From Cladochytrium replicatum (taxonomy: Eukaryota; Chytridiomycota; Chytridiomycetes; Cladochytriales; Cladochytriaceae), in the NCBI GenBank assembly GCA_025526935.1, contig JAHLKD010000054.1, positions 1 to 64,000 on the forward strand: a stretch of 64,000 nucleotides of DNA, given 5' to 3'. Position 1 is the first letter of the stretch. Each line of letters opens with the position of its first letter. Made by a program: the position numbers and the translations under genes. This document shows, one piece after another, positions 21,440 to 33,041 of this stretch. Under the pieces are notes generated by a model. That model searched no databases. It saw nothing but the letters and a program-made list of their open reading frames with translations, and was not told the DNA's origin.

Positions 21440-24400
21440 ATGCACTTGGGAGCATTCAACTTCGGAGCGCTCGTTGCTTGCACGGCTATCGCTCTACCTC
21501 AACTCGTCCTCGGTGGCGGCACAGGACTTCTCAAGGACGTGCGTAAAGACATTGACGCTCTCCCTTCGTACACTACAGAAGAGCAGGACTACATCTTGTC
21601 GCAGGCGGCATTGGTCCTCGACGTAAGTAACCCAAAATCCTTTTACAGACAACCAGCTGATTTTAGCTCATTGGAACAGGTGTACGGAAACAGAGACATT
21701 AAGCTTCAAGCATTTGGAAAGTCGGTTGACCCGGTTCCCAAAATCAACTCTATTCGGGCATCGGCCAAAAACAACACGTTCCAGAAAGTCCAGTTCGACA
21801 CCGCTAATGCGTTCTCTGCTCTTCGTGATCTTCACACGGTCTACGGTTTTGGTCGTCCACACCAGTGTGGAACGGTTTTGATGCCGTTTGCATTGACTCT
21901 CGTCAGCGGCGACCTCGACGACGACGATAAGAGGATGGCGTTTGATATTCGCGAGCGTTACGATATCGATAATCCTCAGTGTGTGGTTGACAACTTCTCC
22001 CAGTACAAGACAACTTACTTGTCGCTTGCGGTCGCCAATGCCTCGCTCACTGCAACAGTGGAAACGATCAAGCAAGGTGACTTGCTGCTTACCTACAACG
22101 GAAAGGTAACATTTGATGCCGTCTGTTTTCTAACATCGGGGTTGATGGGTTTGTTTTGGCCAGACATTCAACCAGTTGCTCAAGGAGCTCGAGCCGATCG
22201 TCGGCGGTTCCAGCATTGCTGCGACTCGCCGATGGGTCATTGACTATCTCACCGTTCGCAGTGGCTTCCTGTACCAGTACCCTCGGGAAGACAATGTTCA
22301 GCTCACATTTAAGCGTGCTTCGGGCGAAATCTACAACGTAACTCTTCCCTGGGTCGCAAGTTCGGACCCTCTTTGCATCTTCCAAGCTCCTGGAACCGTC
22401 ATTCCCGTTACCGACAGTGGCAAGGCGGGCACTCCTATCACCATGCCGAAACGCACCATGGCACAGATCAACGCGGAAATCGAGAAATACGTGCCGATGC
22501 TGAAGTCTCTTGGGCTGACCAAAGAGTCTGCTCTTCAGCTCATCTCTCGCAACCTTACAAAGTATTCGAACCCAGTCACAGTTGGAAAGCTCCGACGTAC
22601 CGACTTCAAGCCCACGACCCAGTCAAACTCGAGGAACGTGAATGGTCTCAACTACGTTCCAAGTGACATTGACCCAAAGTTGCAGTGGAGTAAGTTTATT
22701 GAGGTCCTTGCGTATTTTGGATGCTAACTGGTTCCGTGTTGCAGCCATCTATCGCCCCGAAGATTTGAAGATTGGAGTGTTGCGCATCACTGATTTCTCG
22801 AGTGCAACGAGCTCTCCTGATATCGACTTGTTCGTTCGCGCCGGAAAGGCTCTGCTTACAACTGTACTTGCTGACACAAACGGGTTGATCATCGGTTAGT
22901 GAATCGACTAATTGCCTATTGGTTCTATCACTAACTCTTGGTGTTCTGTACCAGATCTTCGTGACAACCCTGGTGGATTCGTCACACGCGCAGGTGAGAG
23001 TATCGTGTGTTTGTAGGATGGGAATCCATATCTGATGTTGTTTTATCACAGACTACTTCCCACAACTGTTCAGTCCACTTTTGACCTTCGACGCTGCCTT
23101 TGCCCGCATCCGCAAGACAAAGGTGAACGACGTCATCTGGAAGACCGATAACACCCAAATTGGGTTAGCATACAAAAAGCTCACAGACAAAGACATCGAC
23201 AAGTACACAGACTACAGCCTTGCGAAATACTCCGAAAGAACAGGGTTCAACTCGTACGGAACTGCCTACATCAAGCCAGTTTCCCTTTTGGTAAGTCTCA
23301 ATTGACATTCGTTCTTCTTATACACTCTTAACTCCCTTGATGTAGACCAACGGTCGTTGCTTCTCGGCATGTGACTTCTTCTCGACTGCGATGCAGGACA
23401 ACGGACTCGCGATTGTTGTCGGCGAGGATACGAACACTGGCGGTGGTGGTGCCAGCACGGTCCGCCACGATAGCTTCTTCCAAATCTCTTTCCCGTCTCT
23501 GTTCCCGCAGCCCCTTCCGTATGCAGAGACGATCACAACCGCTTTCATCCAAGGTGTTCGCACAAAGAGGAGCCGCGGGTCCCTTATCGAGAACCGAGGT
23601 GTTACCGCCGACTTCGTCATCCGGCCCACCATCAGCGACATCCGAGGCGCATTCAACGCTCCACGAACCGAGCAGTTCGACGCCATTTCCAACCTTCTCA
23701 TTCGCCGCGCGAAGAACGCGAACCTGCTCAACACAACCTTCCTAATTGAAGACCGAGCTGCTCAATCGTACGAATTCATCGCGCGACCCGGAAACCCGCC
23801 GGAGATCAACGGAACTGTGTCCGGCATTGACTCGATCTTCCTGTACAACGAGAAGAACATCCTTGTGGGCGTTAAGCTTCTTGCTCCGACCGCCACCAAG
23901 CAGCGATTCAGCATCAAGCCCATTTTCCAGATTGTCAAGCCCGGCTTTACCAACCTTACTGTGCAGGCATGGAAGTTTGGACGGCCCGTCGCTACCTCTA
24001 TCCGTTACTTCCGCGTCATCCCGCCGCTGAGCTCGTACTTGACTCTCCAAGCCAACACCACAACCCGTCTCTCGCCCGTGATCAACAACCAGAACGTGAT
24101 CGTGTACAACAAGAAGACCGGTGCCGGCGATGGCTGGAAAAACGTCGATGGGATCCTTCAAGTCGGAAACGGGACCGTGTACGCAAACAACATCGACACG
24201 ACTGTGTCGTTCTTTGTCAGGGCCCCCGCGGGAACGGACGAGAGCTACTTCCTCAACATTGCGTTCGACGTCACGTTCGACCTTGAAAACAGCTTTGACT
24301 TTGTGTACTTTACCATTGTGTCAAACGACGATGACTCGACTGCGAACGAGCTGATCCGACTGACCGGTAGCGGCAACTTGGATCCTCTCACTGTGTTCTC

Positions 24401-24596
24401 GGTGCCTTTTGCAAAGGTGTATGAGATTCAGCTGAGGGTGTCGTCCGACGAGAGCTTGGCTCAGACAGGTGTCAAGCTTAACTCGATCAGCGTCAAGTTT
24501 TCCCAACCTGAGCCGCCTCTGCCAGAACCTGAGCAGCCAACCGAGCCTGGAACAACTGATCCGGGGGCAACCGCTGGCAAAGCACCTCGGGTTTGA
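21440..24596 (+). CDS. Secreted S41 family (CPAF-like) peptidase
   Basis: Seven exons (21440-21622, 21680-22105, 22164-22689, 22745-22894, 22955-22993, 23052-23290, 23346-24596) give 937 residues. Residues 1-24 form a signal peptide with a hydrophobic LVACTAIALPQLVL core. An N-terminal domain (NRDIKLQAFGKSVDP, SALRDLHT) precedes the S41 protease core with LRDNPGGF and the catalytic-serine segment TNGRCFSACDFF. The C-terminal 240 residues are predicted beta-rich (GWKNVDGILQVGNGTVY) and end in a Pro/Glu/Thr-rich tail. Proteins of this build are expanded in chytrid genomes, where they are secreted and thought to digest host or substrate protein. The first intron is 57 nt, a multiple of three without a stop, so retention would add 19 residues instead of truncating. 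Confidence 0.88.
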
Positions 24597-25044
24597 TCCT
24601 CAACTTCACATGATTTCTTCTCCTGCCTACCCAAGTTTTGACATGCTATCCGGTTTGCAGTGCTGCGTTCAGATCTTTCTTTGTTTTTGCATCCATTTTC
24701 TCTCAGCCTCTTCGGCACACCCTTATATCAAAGTAGATTTTCATACACACCTTTAGCAACTTCGTTAAGTTTGATTTGAAGCACATGTCCTTTTTCATAT
24801 CTTTGGCCTCATCGTGTCAAACTTCAAGTTAGGATTCGGAGCGTCCTGGTAGTCCCAACTTACGACGCTTCCTTTCGAACATCTGTGTTTATGCATTTTC
24901 AATAAACCCTTCTATGACAGCTTACGAGTTGTGCAAACTCATCAAGAACGCTTGCAATCGTGAGGTGTTGCATCCGAGTCGTAGATGGTATGCTATGTAA
25001 AGGAATTGGATATAATACAAAACATGTCTAATGCTGAATAAACT
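24597..25044. other. Intergenic region
   Basis: About 450 bases between the S41 gene 3' end and the ankyrin relict. A T-rich 3' flank is visible; nothing else. Confidence 0.6.
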
Positions 25045-25640
25045 TCAAATGGAATCGCCCGAAACCATCTTCCCCAAGGACCCGCCATTGATCAGAATAC
25101 CTAATTTCAAAAATGCTTTGGTCCAACCATTCTGGCACCTCCGACTTGCACAAACCCTCGCTAAGTTATATGCTTTGGTGCTATCCTTCAACTCAAGCCC
25201 GCTTGATTTCCACAAAGCCAATGTACTGATATTACCGCCGGCACTAGCAAGATCGATAGCATCCACGGTCCTCCACAAGTCCAATCTGCTGTTTTCCAAA
25301 AATCCAGCACTCTTATATCTGGCAGAGACCAAGCCCGCATTACCCCAATCAAGGTGGACCCCACTCTGCACATACCAATCGATTGACCTTATGGATCCTC
25401 TGGCGCTCGCCCACAGTCCATAACGCTCTTGCTCCATCGAGCTTTAGTCCGCTCAAAGTCCACCAATCCAATACGTAAACGACCGCTCGCGCTAGCCGAA
25501 TCCATGGCTTCGTCGCTGTTCTTTACTTCGAGACAGCTTTGGACCCACCACTTGAGCACATCTGCGTTTTCCGCACAATCTACAGCCTTCTGCGTCCATT
25601 GAACCTCCAACCCGCTTGCTTTCCACCATTCGAGAACCTT
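25045..25640 (-). pseudogene. Ankyrin-type repeat protein relict
   Basis: Two minus-strand frames carry the repeat pattern of the large chytrid ankyrin family (about 33 residues: S..AMD.AS..G....L.WW..SGLE(L/V)K). Examples are NADVLKWWVQSCLEVK, NSDEAMDSASASGR, DWYVQSGVHLDWGNA, VDAIDLASAGGN and LALWKSSGLELK. The reading frame changes near 25430-25460, and the repeat register is broken at other points, so this is a frameshifted remnant without an intact start. A 49-residue minus ORF at 26073-26222 (beginning MRAFGDSLGGVDELN) might be its former first exon, but this is speculative. Confidence 0.65.
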
Positions 25641-27125
25641 GACGAATTGCTAACCGCCATTTTTAGAATGTAAGTCTTATGTGCAAAACTAAATTAAACT
25701 GGACATACAAGTCAGAATCACCAAAAAGGAATAATCTATTGATAAAGAAAGGGAATGCAGGAGAATGTGAAACTAAAAAGACGAAAAGGCATGCGCCTAT
25801 GCGGAAAAGGTTTCCTTGGTGCAATAACAAATCAGATATCGTGCAGTTCATCATCTCAAAACAGTACTACCTCTCCACGCTAGGTCACGTCCACCTCTTC
25901 CTCGCTTGTAAGATCGAACATCCCATTCCCAAAGACCTGTGCAATGCGGTCCCTTCTCATATGTGTCTAACGATAGAGGTGCGTGGGAATGATCAAAATG
26001 TGCTAAGACCAGGTTGGAAAAAATATGAATCGCGTGTCAACAGCGTGCAGCTCAGAGTTCGAGCCTTGTGTATCAATGCATTGTTTGAGCACAGATGAGG
26101 CTGCGGACAAACCTGACAGCCGTGACTCCCACATGATGTCCCTCCGAAGACCCGACGGGAGGATCTAAGGCAAGCCGATTGAGCTCGTCGACGCCGCCCA
26201 AACTGTCACCGAAAGCACGCATGATGATTTAGCTGATTTGACAGCGTTGATCTGATCTGGTGAAATACTCCGAGGGATAATGGGGGGAGGTGAGAAGTTG
26301 GAAAACAAAGTATCGCAAATTATTCAATATTCTTTTCTTCATTTGATACATGCTGTGGAGGAGTGCCATGACACGTTGCCATAAGCTCAACCTGGACATT
26401 TTTTTAGAAAACGGGACTGGTCAACGAAATTTAACTTTTTTGGTTGTGGATCAGCGCTCATCCTCATCCCACCTACCAGTGGAAAGCATATTCCCAGTAT
26501 TTAAAAGGTGCGATTTCTCAATGTTGACTAAGTGGTCCGTTGTGTTGGTGTTATCTAAACTTACCTGCATGAGCTTAACAGTCCGCCGCACGATCTTTGA
26601 CCAATTATACCTTTTTTTCTTAGCTTTCGGAAGATCGAAAACAGTTCGCCATCGGCTGCTAAGGATTTAAGAGAGGTAAAATGACTGACTTCCCGTGACG
26701 AAGTTGGCTTCAATGGACGAGTGAAGATCTGCATAATAAACATTATCCACAGCTTATTATCAACCCTAAGCTCAGTTCATTCAAAACCAGTACGTGGTGC
26801 TAAACATATGCCTTTAGTCTTGCATTTGCACTCGCGGTGCTAAACGCCATTTTGATATAAAAAAATTACGTTTGACTGCTGCACTGAGAAACTTTGATGG
26901 ATTAACCTTCATCAATCGAATTTATTGAATAGTGGATCAGCACTCATCCTCATCCCACCCACCAGCGCCCCACCCCATCCGGATGCATTTAAAAGACTTT
27001 ATTCTTCCCGTTTAGTCGAGCGGTCCGTTGTGTCGGTGGTTATCTTACTTACCTCTCTGATTCGCCGGATGATCTTTGACAGCTCAATAATATTCTTTTG
27101 TCTTTGACAGCTCGATATTTCTCTT
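25641..27125. other. Decayed, low-GC region with internal duplication
   Basis: About 1.5 kb with no intact gene. It contains two diverged copies of one segment, listed separately, and short frames without recognised motifs. The composition and broken frames suggest gene remnants. Confidence 0.5.
26445..27120. repeat. Diverged duplicate segments (26445-26645 and 26931-27120)
   Basis: Both begin with (G)TGGATCAGC.CTCATCCTC and continue through TCCCACC.ACCAG, then a GTCCGTTGTGT block. On the minus strand each then shows SKI(V/I)RR-type coding sequence (copy 1 near 26600, copy 2 near 27070) ending in a GTAAGT splice donor. A further matching block upstream on the minus strand (26700-26730 and 27220-27260) also ends in GTCAGT. 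The two copies appear to be remains of the same multi-exon minus-strand gene. Confidence 0.55.
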
Positions 27126-28020
27126 TTACCCCACAGCTCTGGTGACCTTGAAAGGAAAACATGGTGCAGGAGGTGTAAATGTCACGCTTGATAACTTTAA
27201 ACACTGGCTACAAGAACTGACCTCCCCAGACAAGTTCCCTTCGATGGATGAGTAAAGAAGCGTAATCGAGCATTCTCGATTATTGGAGCTCTTCAACAAA
27301 GTCGTGGACAAGTGAGCGGACGAGAAATTAACTATAGGTGGGCAGTATGAGTAGTTCCTTAATACTCTTTCCTTGTTGCTTTGTGATTCACTTGTGCTCC
27401 GCGTCATTTTAATATTTAAGCAGGCATTTAAACAGCAAAGAAATAGACTCTTGTTAACCCTATCGTTGAAAATACCGTCTCGATATAATCTGCCTGTAGC
27501 CAAAGTTAATCCCCAAAAGTTAAAACTCCAGAATCTAACAAAAGTTGAAACTCCAGAATGTAACAATCCAATGAAGAATCACTTCAGCCATTTTCTTAAC
27601 AAGTGAGGGATGACAGGTGACACGTTCCACGCTTCTGCCAAAAGCAGCTAAATGAAGGCACGTTGACAGACACGTAAAATCTTCTCGAATCAGAAACGAG
27701 CGGTCTATCAAGTTGACAGCTTGGTGGACACACTCTATCCCGAGCAAATCTTTATAATCAATCGACTCCAAACCTGTAAAAGTAATTCTCTCAAACTTTT
27801 CAACTACTTTGAAGCGGATCCCGGGGGGACATTGTGAACCAAACATCGGCGGATAGACTCGTTCTTGCACCAAGGTCACACTTTTCGACGTATCGAATCG
27901 TCCATCCAGTATTTCAGATTCAGATAAGCTTTGTGCACTTCGCTTGAGTCCCCCCCGTCCATTCGATCTCTTCTTTGACGTTGCTAAGCAAGGTAAGTCG
28001 CAGAGGATCACAGTGTACAC
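27126..28020 (-). pseudogene. Unrecognised minus-strand coding remnant
   Basis: Two overlapping minus-strand open frames, 27535-28020 (161 residues, with PPMFGSQCPPGIRFKVVE and TCLHLAAFGRSVERV) and 27126-27566 (146 residues), are longer than expected by chance in this AT-rich area. A near-perfect 20-bp direct repeat (TTCTGGAGTTT.AACTTTTG) spans the point where the frames switch. The second frame includes the block duplicated near 26700. A plus-strand splice donor and acceptor (27991 and about 28050) overlap the same place, so the strand is not certain. I recognise no family and infer a decayed gene. Confidence 0.35.
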
Positions 28021-28387
28021 ATCACACTGATACCTTCTTATTCTTTCAGAAAGGATCTTTTAATACGCATCCACTGTTGGATTACTTGCGATACTTGTTT
28101 CTCACGTCAGACAACGGTGAATCACATATTCTTTCTCTATTCTATTACGATTCGGATACAACGTTCCATAATTCGACGGCACACTGTTCCAGCTTCTCTA
28201 CCTCATTCTTCTGCTGAATCCCTCTCTATTTCTATCTATTCTGGTATGTGTTTGACATATGATTGGACCCTTGACGCGTTAAATTTCACATATCTAACTT
28301 TCATCACATTTTCACCCTTGATGCGATTCTCGTCATTCAGTCAAGCGATTGCCGTCCCAAACGAGCCAACAAGCAGCATATCCAAAC

Positions 28388-29756
28388 ATGCTTCCACACA
28401 GCGAATTCTGCTCAACCAGCACTGACGACTTCCTATTCGACGCGCTCTGTTCTACCCCTCTAATGCACCTCCCAGAGCTTGTTGGTACGTCATTCGTGGT
28501 GGTAAATGCATGTTGGCTCACTGCTTCCCCTCCCGACAGATGTTGCAGCCAAAGTAGCCTATCAAGGCGCCAGACCCCGAGACGCCGACAACACTCCTGT
28601 ACCACCATTAAAGTACTTTATCCGGACTGTCCTGGAGCGAGCCACGAGATGCAGATTCCCCGTTGTAATGCCTAGCCCCAACACCGCATTCCGCAAATCG
28701 ACATCCCGCAACACCCTCGAAGCAACCACAGACTCGAACGGCTACTCCCGTCTCGATTCGCCCTTCGCCCGCGCCATTCACACCACAACGTTCCTCGCAG
28801 CACTAGTCTACGTAGATCGCTGTGCTCGCTCGCCGCTCCTTGCGGGCCAAGAAGGGCGAAGGGGATACAAGTCTGCTGCTCACCGTATTTTCCTCGCCGC
28901 GCTTTTGGTTGCCGCAAAGTACAACGAGGATCCGCAAAGGATCTCGCGCAAAGCACTTCAATGCTTCGGTGGCCCGGCTGACGCGATTCCAGAGGCGCCT
29001 GCAGACCGACCGCAGCCGCACTATGTCGCCGGGATCTTCAAGAACAAATACTGGGCCGCTTACTCTGGCGCATTCTCGGTCCAGGAGGTCAATTTGATGG
29101 AGTTTCAATTCCTCAGCTTGCTCGATCACAACCTCCGTGTCACACGCGAGGACATCATGTCAGTCGTCCTGGCGACTTCTGGCGCACGCGAAATCCTCGA
29201 CTCCGTCGCCAAACGCTTCATCGCGCCGACGGTCGACGCCGCAACGACTCTCGCAGAGCAGCACGTTGAACGTGCTCCGAGCCCGCCGTCGTCAGTCACC
29301 CGCAAAGTCCGATCTAACACCGTCTGTGGCTCCGCTGCGTGGGCAGAAGCTATCGCCGCCGGTCTGCACGAGGAGACCAAAGCGGAGACCAAAGCGTCTG
29401 TCAGCGCTGCTCCTTCGGCTCCAGTCCTCTCGATCCCGCCCCCCCCGGTCTCGCTTCCACCAGCTTCGGTCATATCCTCGAGGATGAACGTCGACTCGGT
29501 GTACTCCACACGCACCATGCAGCTCACCACGCGTGCGCTACGCAGCCAGCTTGGCGGAGCATTGAGTGCGGATCAGAAAGACGTTGCGAAGCGTGGGCGT
29601 AGTGGATCGATGGGAACAAAAGATGTTCCCGCTGCAATGGTGCCGAACGTGGTGCCCAGGCCGAGGGTTGGGCTCACCGAACAGTCGAGGAGACGATCGG
29701 TAGCATGCTTCCCTCCTTCAATTGCGGCAGTCGTGGCTACAGGCAACTCGCGCTAA
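28388..29756 (+). CDS. PHO80/PCL-like cyclin
   Basis: Two exons, 28388-28484 and 28540-29756, give 437 residues. The cyclin fold spans about residues 45-235: VPPLKYFIRTVLERATRC, SPFARAIHTTTFLAALVYVDR, GYKSAAHRIFLAALLVAAKYNED, a KNKYWAAYSGAFSVQEVN block and LMEFQFLSLLDHNLRVT. This is the PHO80-like pattern of cyclins that pair with the PHO85/CDK5-type kinase in phosphate, cell-cycle or polarity control. The C-terminal 200 residues are Ala/Ser/Pro-rich with basic patches and probably disordered. The first ATG in the spliced frame was taken as the start. The exact partner and pathway cannot be told from sequence. Confidence 0.82.
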
Positions 29757-30406
29757 TCAAAGCACATCTTAGTGCACTGCACACACATTTTTTATTTCCC
29801 GGGCGATTTAGATGTACCGCTCTGGAAATAATTCATATTCAGACTAATTACGATCCTTTCTATTTCTATTAGTGTTAACTTTATTTTGCCTCCCTGATTT
29901 TTGGCCTTCGTATCTTTCTATTTTTTAATCCCTACTAGAGTATTTTCCTGATTTGGTATTCTTTTGGGTTGACTCTCCTCGTGTGGCAAGATGTGCGGAA
30001 ATCAAAACTGTTTTTGCCTCTCTTTTCTGTTCTTTCCTTTCCTCGCAGTGGCTCTTACGTTCTCTTTTGCTCTGATTGTGCCCTTTATCTCCCAATAACG
30101 GACGTCACCATGACGAACCTTCTCTGTTTTCACTCAATGCTCTGTCATCGTTTCAGGTTTTCTTATTTTTGTTCTTTCTTCCTTTTGTTCGTCAGAGGTT
30201 AGATATTGGTCTGCTCAAACTCAACTAATTGGATTCTTCACCGCACTATTAATTCTGCGGTGCACAAAAGCAAGATCGACAGTCTCGAGCTCCTAGTGCA
30301 ATATGTCCTAATATAGCATCATTAGTCCTCAGGGTTCGTGCTCCACTCCCACACTAAAACCCTGAAACCTTCCCCTCAGTTCAGCTCTCTCTCCTCCTCC
30401 TCAAAA
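29757..30406. other. Intergenic region
   Basis: About 650 bases, T-rich, between the cyclin and AIM24-like genes in the same orientation. A CT-rich stretch (30375-30400) lies just before the next start, as is common in fungal promoters. Confidence 0.6.
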
Positions 30407-31587
30407 ATGTCCTACGCTCCTCCGCCCCATTCGCCCAGCTTTGCCCCACCCCCTGGTATTTATACTCTCCATCCCATTCCTTTTGCGGGCAGATTGATCT
30501 ATCTTAGGACCACCTCCTGCCGGTCAGTTCCCTCCTCAGGCCACAATTCCGCCCCAACCCGCACAGCCCGTCTTCTCGGGTCCGTATGGTGTCAGCTCGC
30601 CTGTCCCGGCGTCCTCGCAGGTAGTTGCTCTGTTATCAGGCATAGCTTGTAGAGAGGCTGACTTAATTGTGCAGGTGATCAGCGGCTATGGACATGGTGT
30701 AGGATACGAGATCTTGCACCGTGACGTTAACACTCTCTTGAAGGTACATGGATTCAATGTCTTCAAAACCACATTCTTCGTACTTATGCTGCACAACTAG
30801 CTCACACTTCAACCCAACGTCACCATCAAAACTCGAGCTGGTGCCAGTAAGTTCAATAATTAAATTTATCCAATTTTCAAGCTAAAGACCGTAATTTTTT
30901 TCATAAAGTGGTGGCACACTCCATGAACGTCAAGCTGGAAGGAAAGGTCAAACTCACCAACTTTTTCAAGTCTGGCGATGTCATGCAGCAAACTCTCACC
31001 GCTCTCAACTCTCCCGGTCTCGTCTACCTCGCCCCTGACGCTGTGAGTAAAGGTGCGATCCATGTTTCTTCCCTTCTCTGATATTTCGTAGTACGCAGAT
31101 GTGATGGTCCTCGAGATTTCCCCGCAGACCGGTGACTGGATTGTTGGCGACCGGACCCTCGCGTGGACCACCGGTGTCACTAAAACCGCAAAGGCCCAGT
31201 CGTTCGGTAACGCTCTGATGTCTGGTGAAGGTCTGTTCGTCACCAGGGTCTCGGGACAGGGTCTGGTATTTGTCACCGCCCTCGGTGGCATCCACCCCAT
31301 CGACCTCCAGCCGAACGAAGAATTTATCATCGACAACGGTAAATGCAAAAGACCTTTCCAGTGTTTTCTCGTGTGTTTTTGACGTGTTTTCCTTTGTAGG
31401 TCACTTGGTTGCATGGCACGCGTCGACGCAGTACACTAGCGTGAGCGCAGGTGGCGGGCTCATGAACTCGATGATCTCGGGCGAAGGACGTGTCCTTAAA
31501 TTCCGTGGTCCCGGCCGAGTTTTCATCCAGACCAGGAACCCGGCCGCGCTCGCTGGCTGGATCGCCAGCATGGTCCCATCTTCTTAA
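30407..31587 (+). CDS. AIM24 family protein
   Basis: Seven exons (30407-30455, 30508-30620, 30675-30743, 30801-30846, 30909-31042, 31092-31338, 31400-31587) give 281 residues with all phases consistent. A Pro/Gln-rich N-terminal segment of about 50 residues is followed by the AIM24/TRAP-like beta-rich fold: YEILHRDVNTLLKLTL, SMNVKLEGKVK, YADVMVLEISPQTGDWIV, a GEGLFVTRVSGQGLVFVTA block and SGEGRVLKFRGPGRVFIQTRN. The family takes its name from a yeast mitochondrial protein needed for MICOS integrity, but many members, including bacterial ones, are cytosolic. The Pro-rich start here does not look like a mitochondrial presequence, so the location is open. Confidence 0.85.
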
Positions 31588-33041
31588 AGAAATGTGCGGT
31601 CGAAAAGATGTCATAACTGGAGACGAAAACATGTTTCTGTGTGCGGTTTCTTCTTGTTCGGAGCGTGATATCATGGAAAGCGTTTTCCAGAATTTGTTCT
31701 GTTTCTTTTTTGTATTTGTCATTTTGCCTCATGTAAGTTGAAAACGTGAAAAAAGAAAGTAAGGCGAGAAACAGAAGCTACTTGTTTTCACTCGAATCCG
31801 AGCAATACTAACAATGAATTCCATTCATCGCAAAGTATCACTGTCGATTGGAAGATGAAATCAAACTTGAATAGAGTTGCAGATGGGCAGAACCACAAAT
31901 CACAGACATGTTCGTGAAACCGGTGCACGAATGATATACGTCAAATACCTTTTCAAGAAAGGATGTCAAGATTGCCAATTGCTCGGAAGCGTTCAGGTCC
32001 CACAATTGTCACAGAACTCAGATCGCTCTCAATATCACTGAACCTGCTCCAGCTCGTACCAACGTATATGTAGCTGAACCGTTTTCAGCGCTCAAGCGTG
32101 TTGTTGTGATGACTGGTCGTCTCGCACGGCGAGTGCGTCAGCCTCCACAGAGAAATTTGCACACACAATGTCAGATGTCGGACACCATATTCCAACTCCT
32201 CCTCTCACACTCGCTCCGTTGCCAAATTGCGGGTGCTATCATATATGCACCATTGCAAGGCCCGGGTCAGACTCTCCTATTCTTGCAATTGCGATCAACG
32301 TGTTTTGGATAAAAACGCAAATGATTCTGTCGTGAATTGTGATTTCGGATCGCACGTTCATCTGATCGGTGCAGGTTTCTCTTTCTATCATACCATTTAT
32401 GGTAAGTTACCTTCTGCCTTCGATTTTCTCCGTTGTTTCCATCAGTTTCCATCTTTCTACAACCTTTTCCAGCTACTTAAGCTACACATTATCTCTACGA
32501 GTATTTGAGCGGCGACATGGGTACATTATCATGATTTCCCATTTCGTGGTACCTGTGCGAAAACATTGGGCAAACCTGGACAACCAGCACTTGGCGGCCC
32601 TCAGACACAAAGAGGGGATAGATGAGAAATTGAAGAGCCCCTTCTTGCCGCCGCCCCCCAGGAGGAGGCCAGATGCACCAGACCGTGACAGCAAACTGTG
32701 TCTCCAGACCACAAGTTTACGTTTCAAATTTGCCTGATCTGAGACAGTCCACAAAGTCCTCTTGCTCCTCCTTTTCATTGTAACGTTTTATCTTAACGTT
32801 TCAAGACAGGCATCGATTCCTGTCAGTATTTTATAGCAATCTCGCAGATCAATCTGGACACAACGTTGAAAGCCAGGGACCAGCGGTGAACCTTGTTCTT
32901 TGGGTGAGTGATGAACATTTGTTTTTCGGTCTTCGGGTCTGTTGTTTTGTTATCATTTTACTGATCTGATATCAATATGTAACAGGAATGTGATAGCTAC
33001 AAGAATCAACCTCTTATTAACCAACAATAGTGGCTGGGCGA
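31588..33041. other. Intergenic region without recognised gene
   Basis: About 1.45 kb between the convergent 3' ends of the AIM24-like gene and the C2-TerD gene. Several short frames occur, none with motifs or a credible exon chain. Confidence 0.55.
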
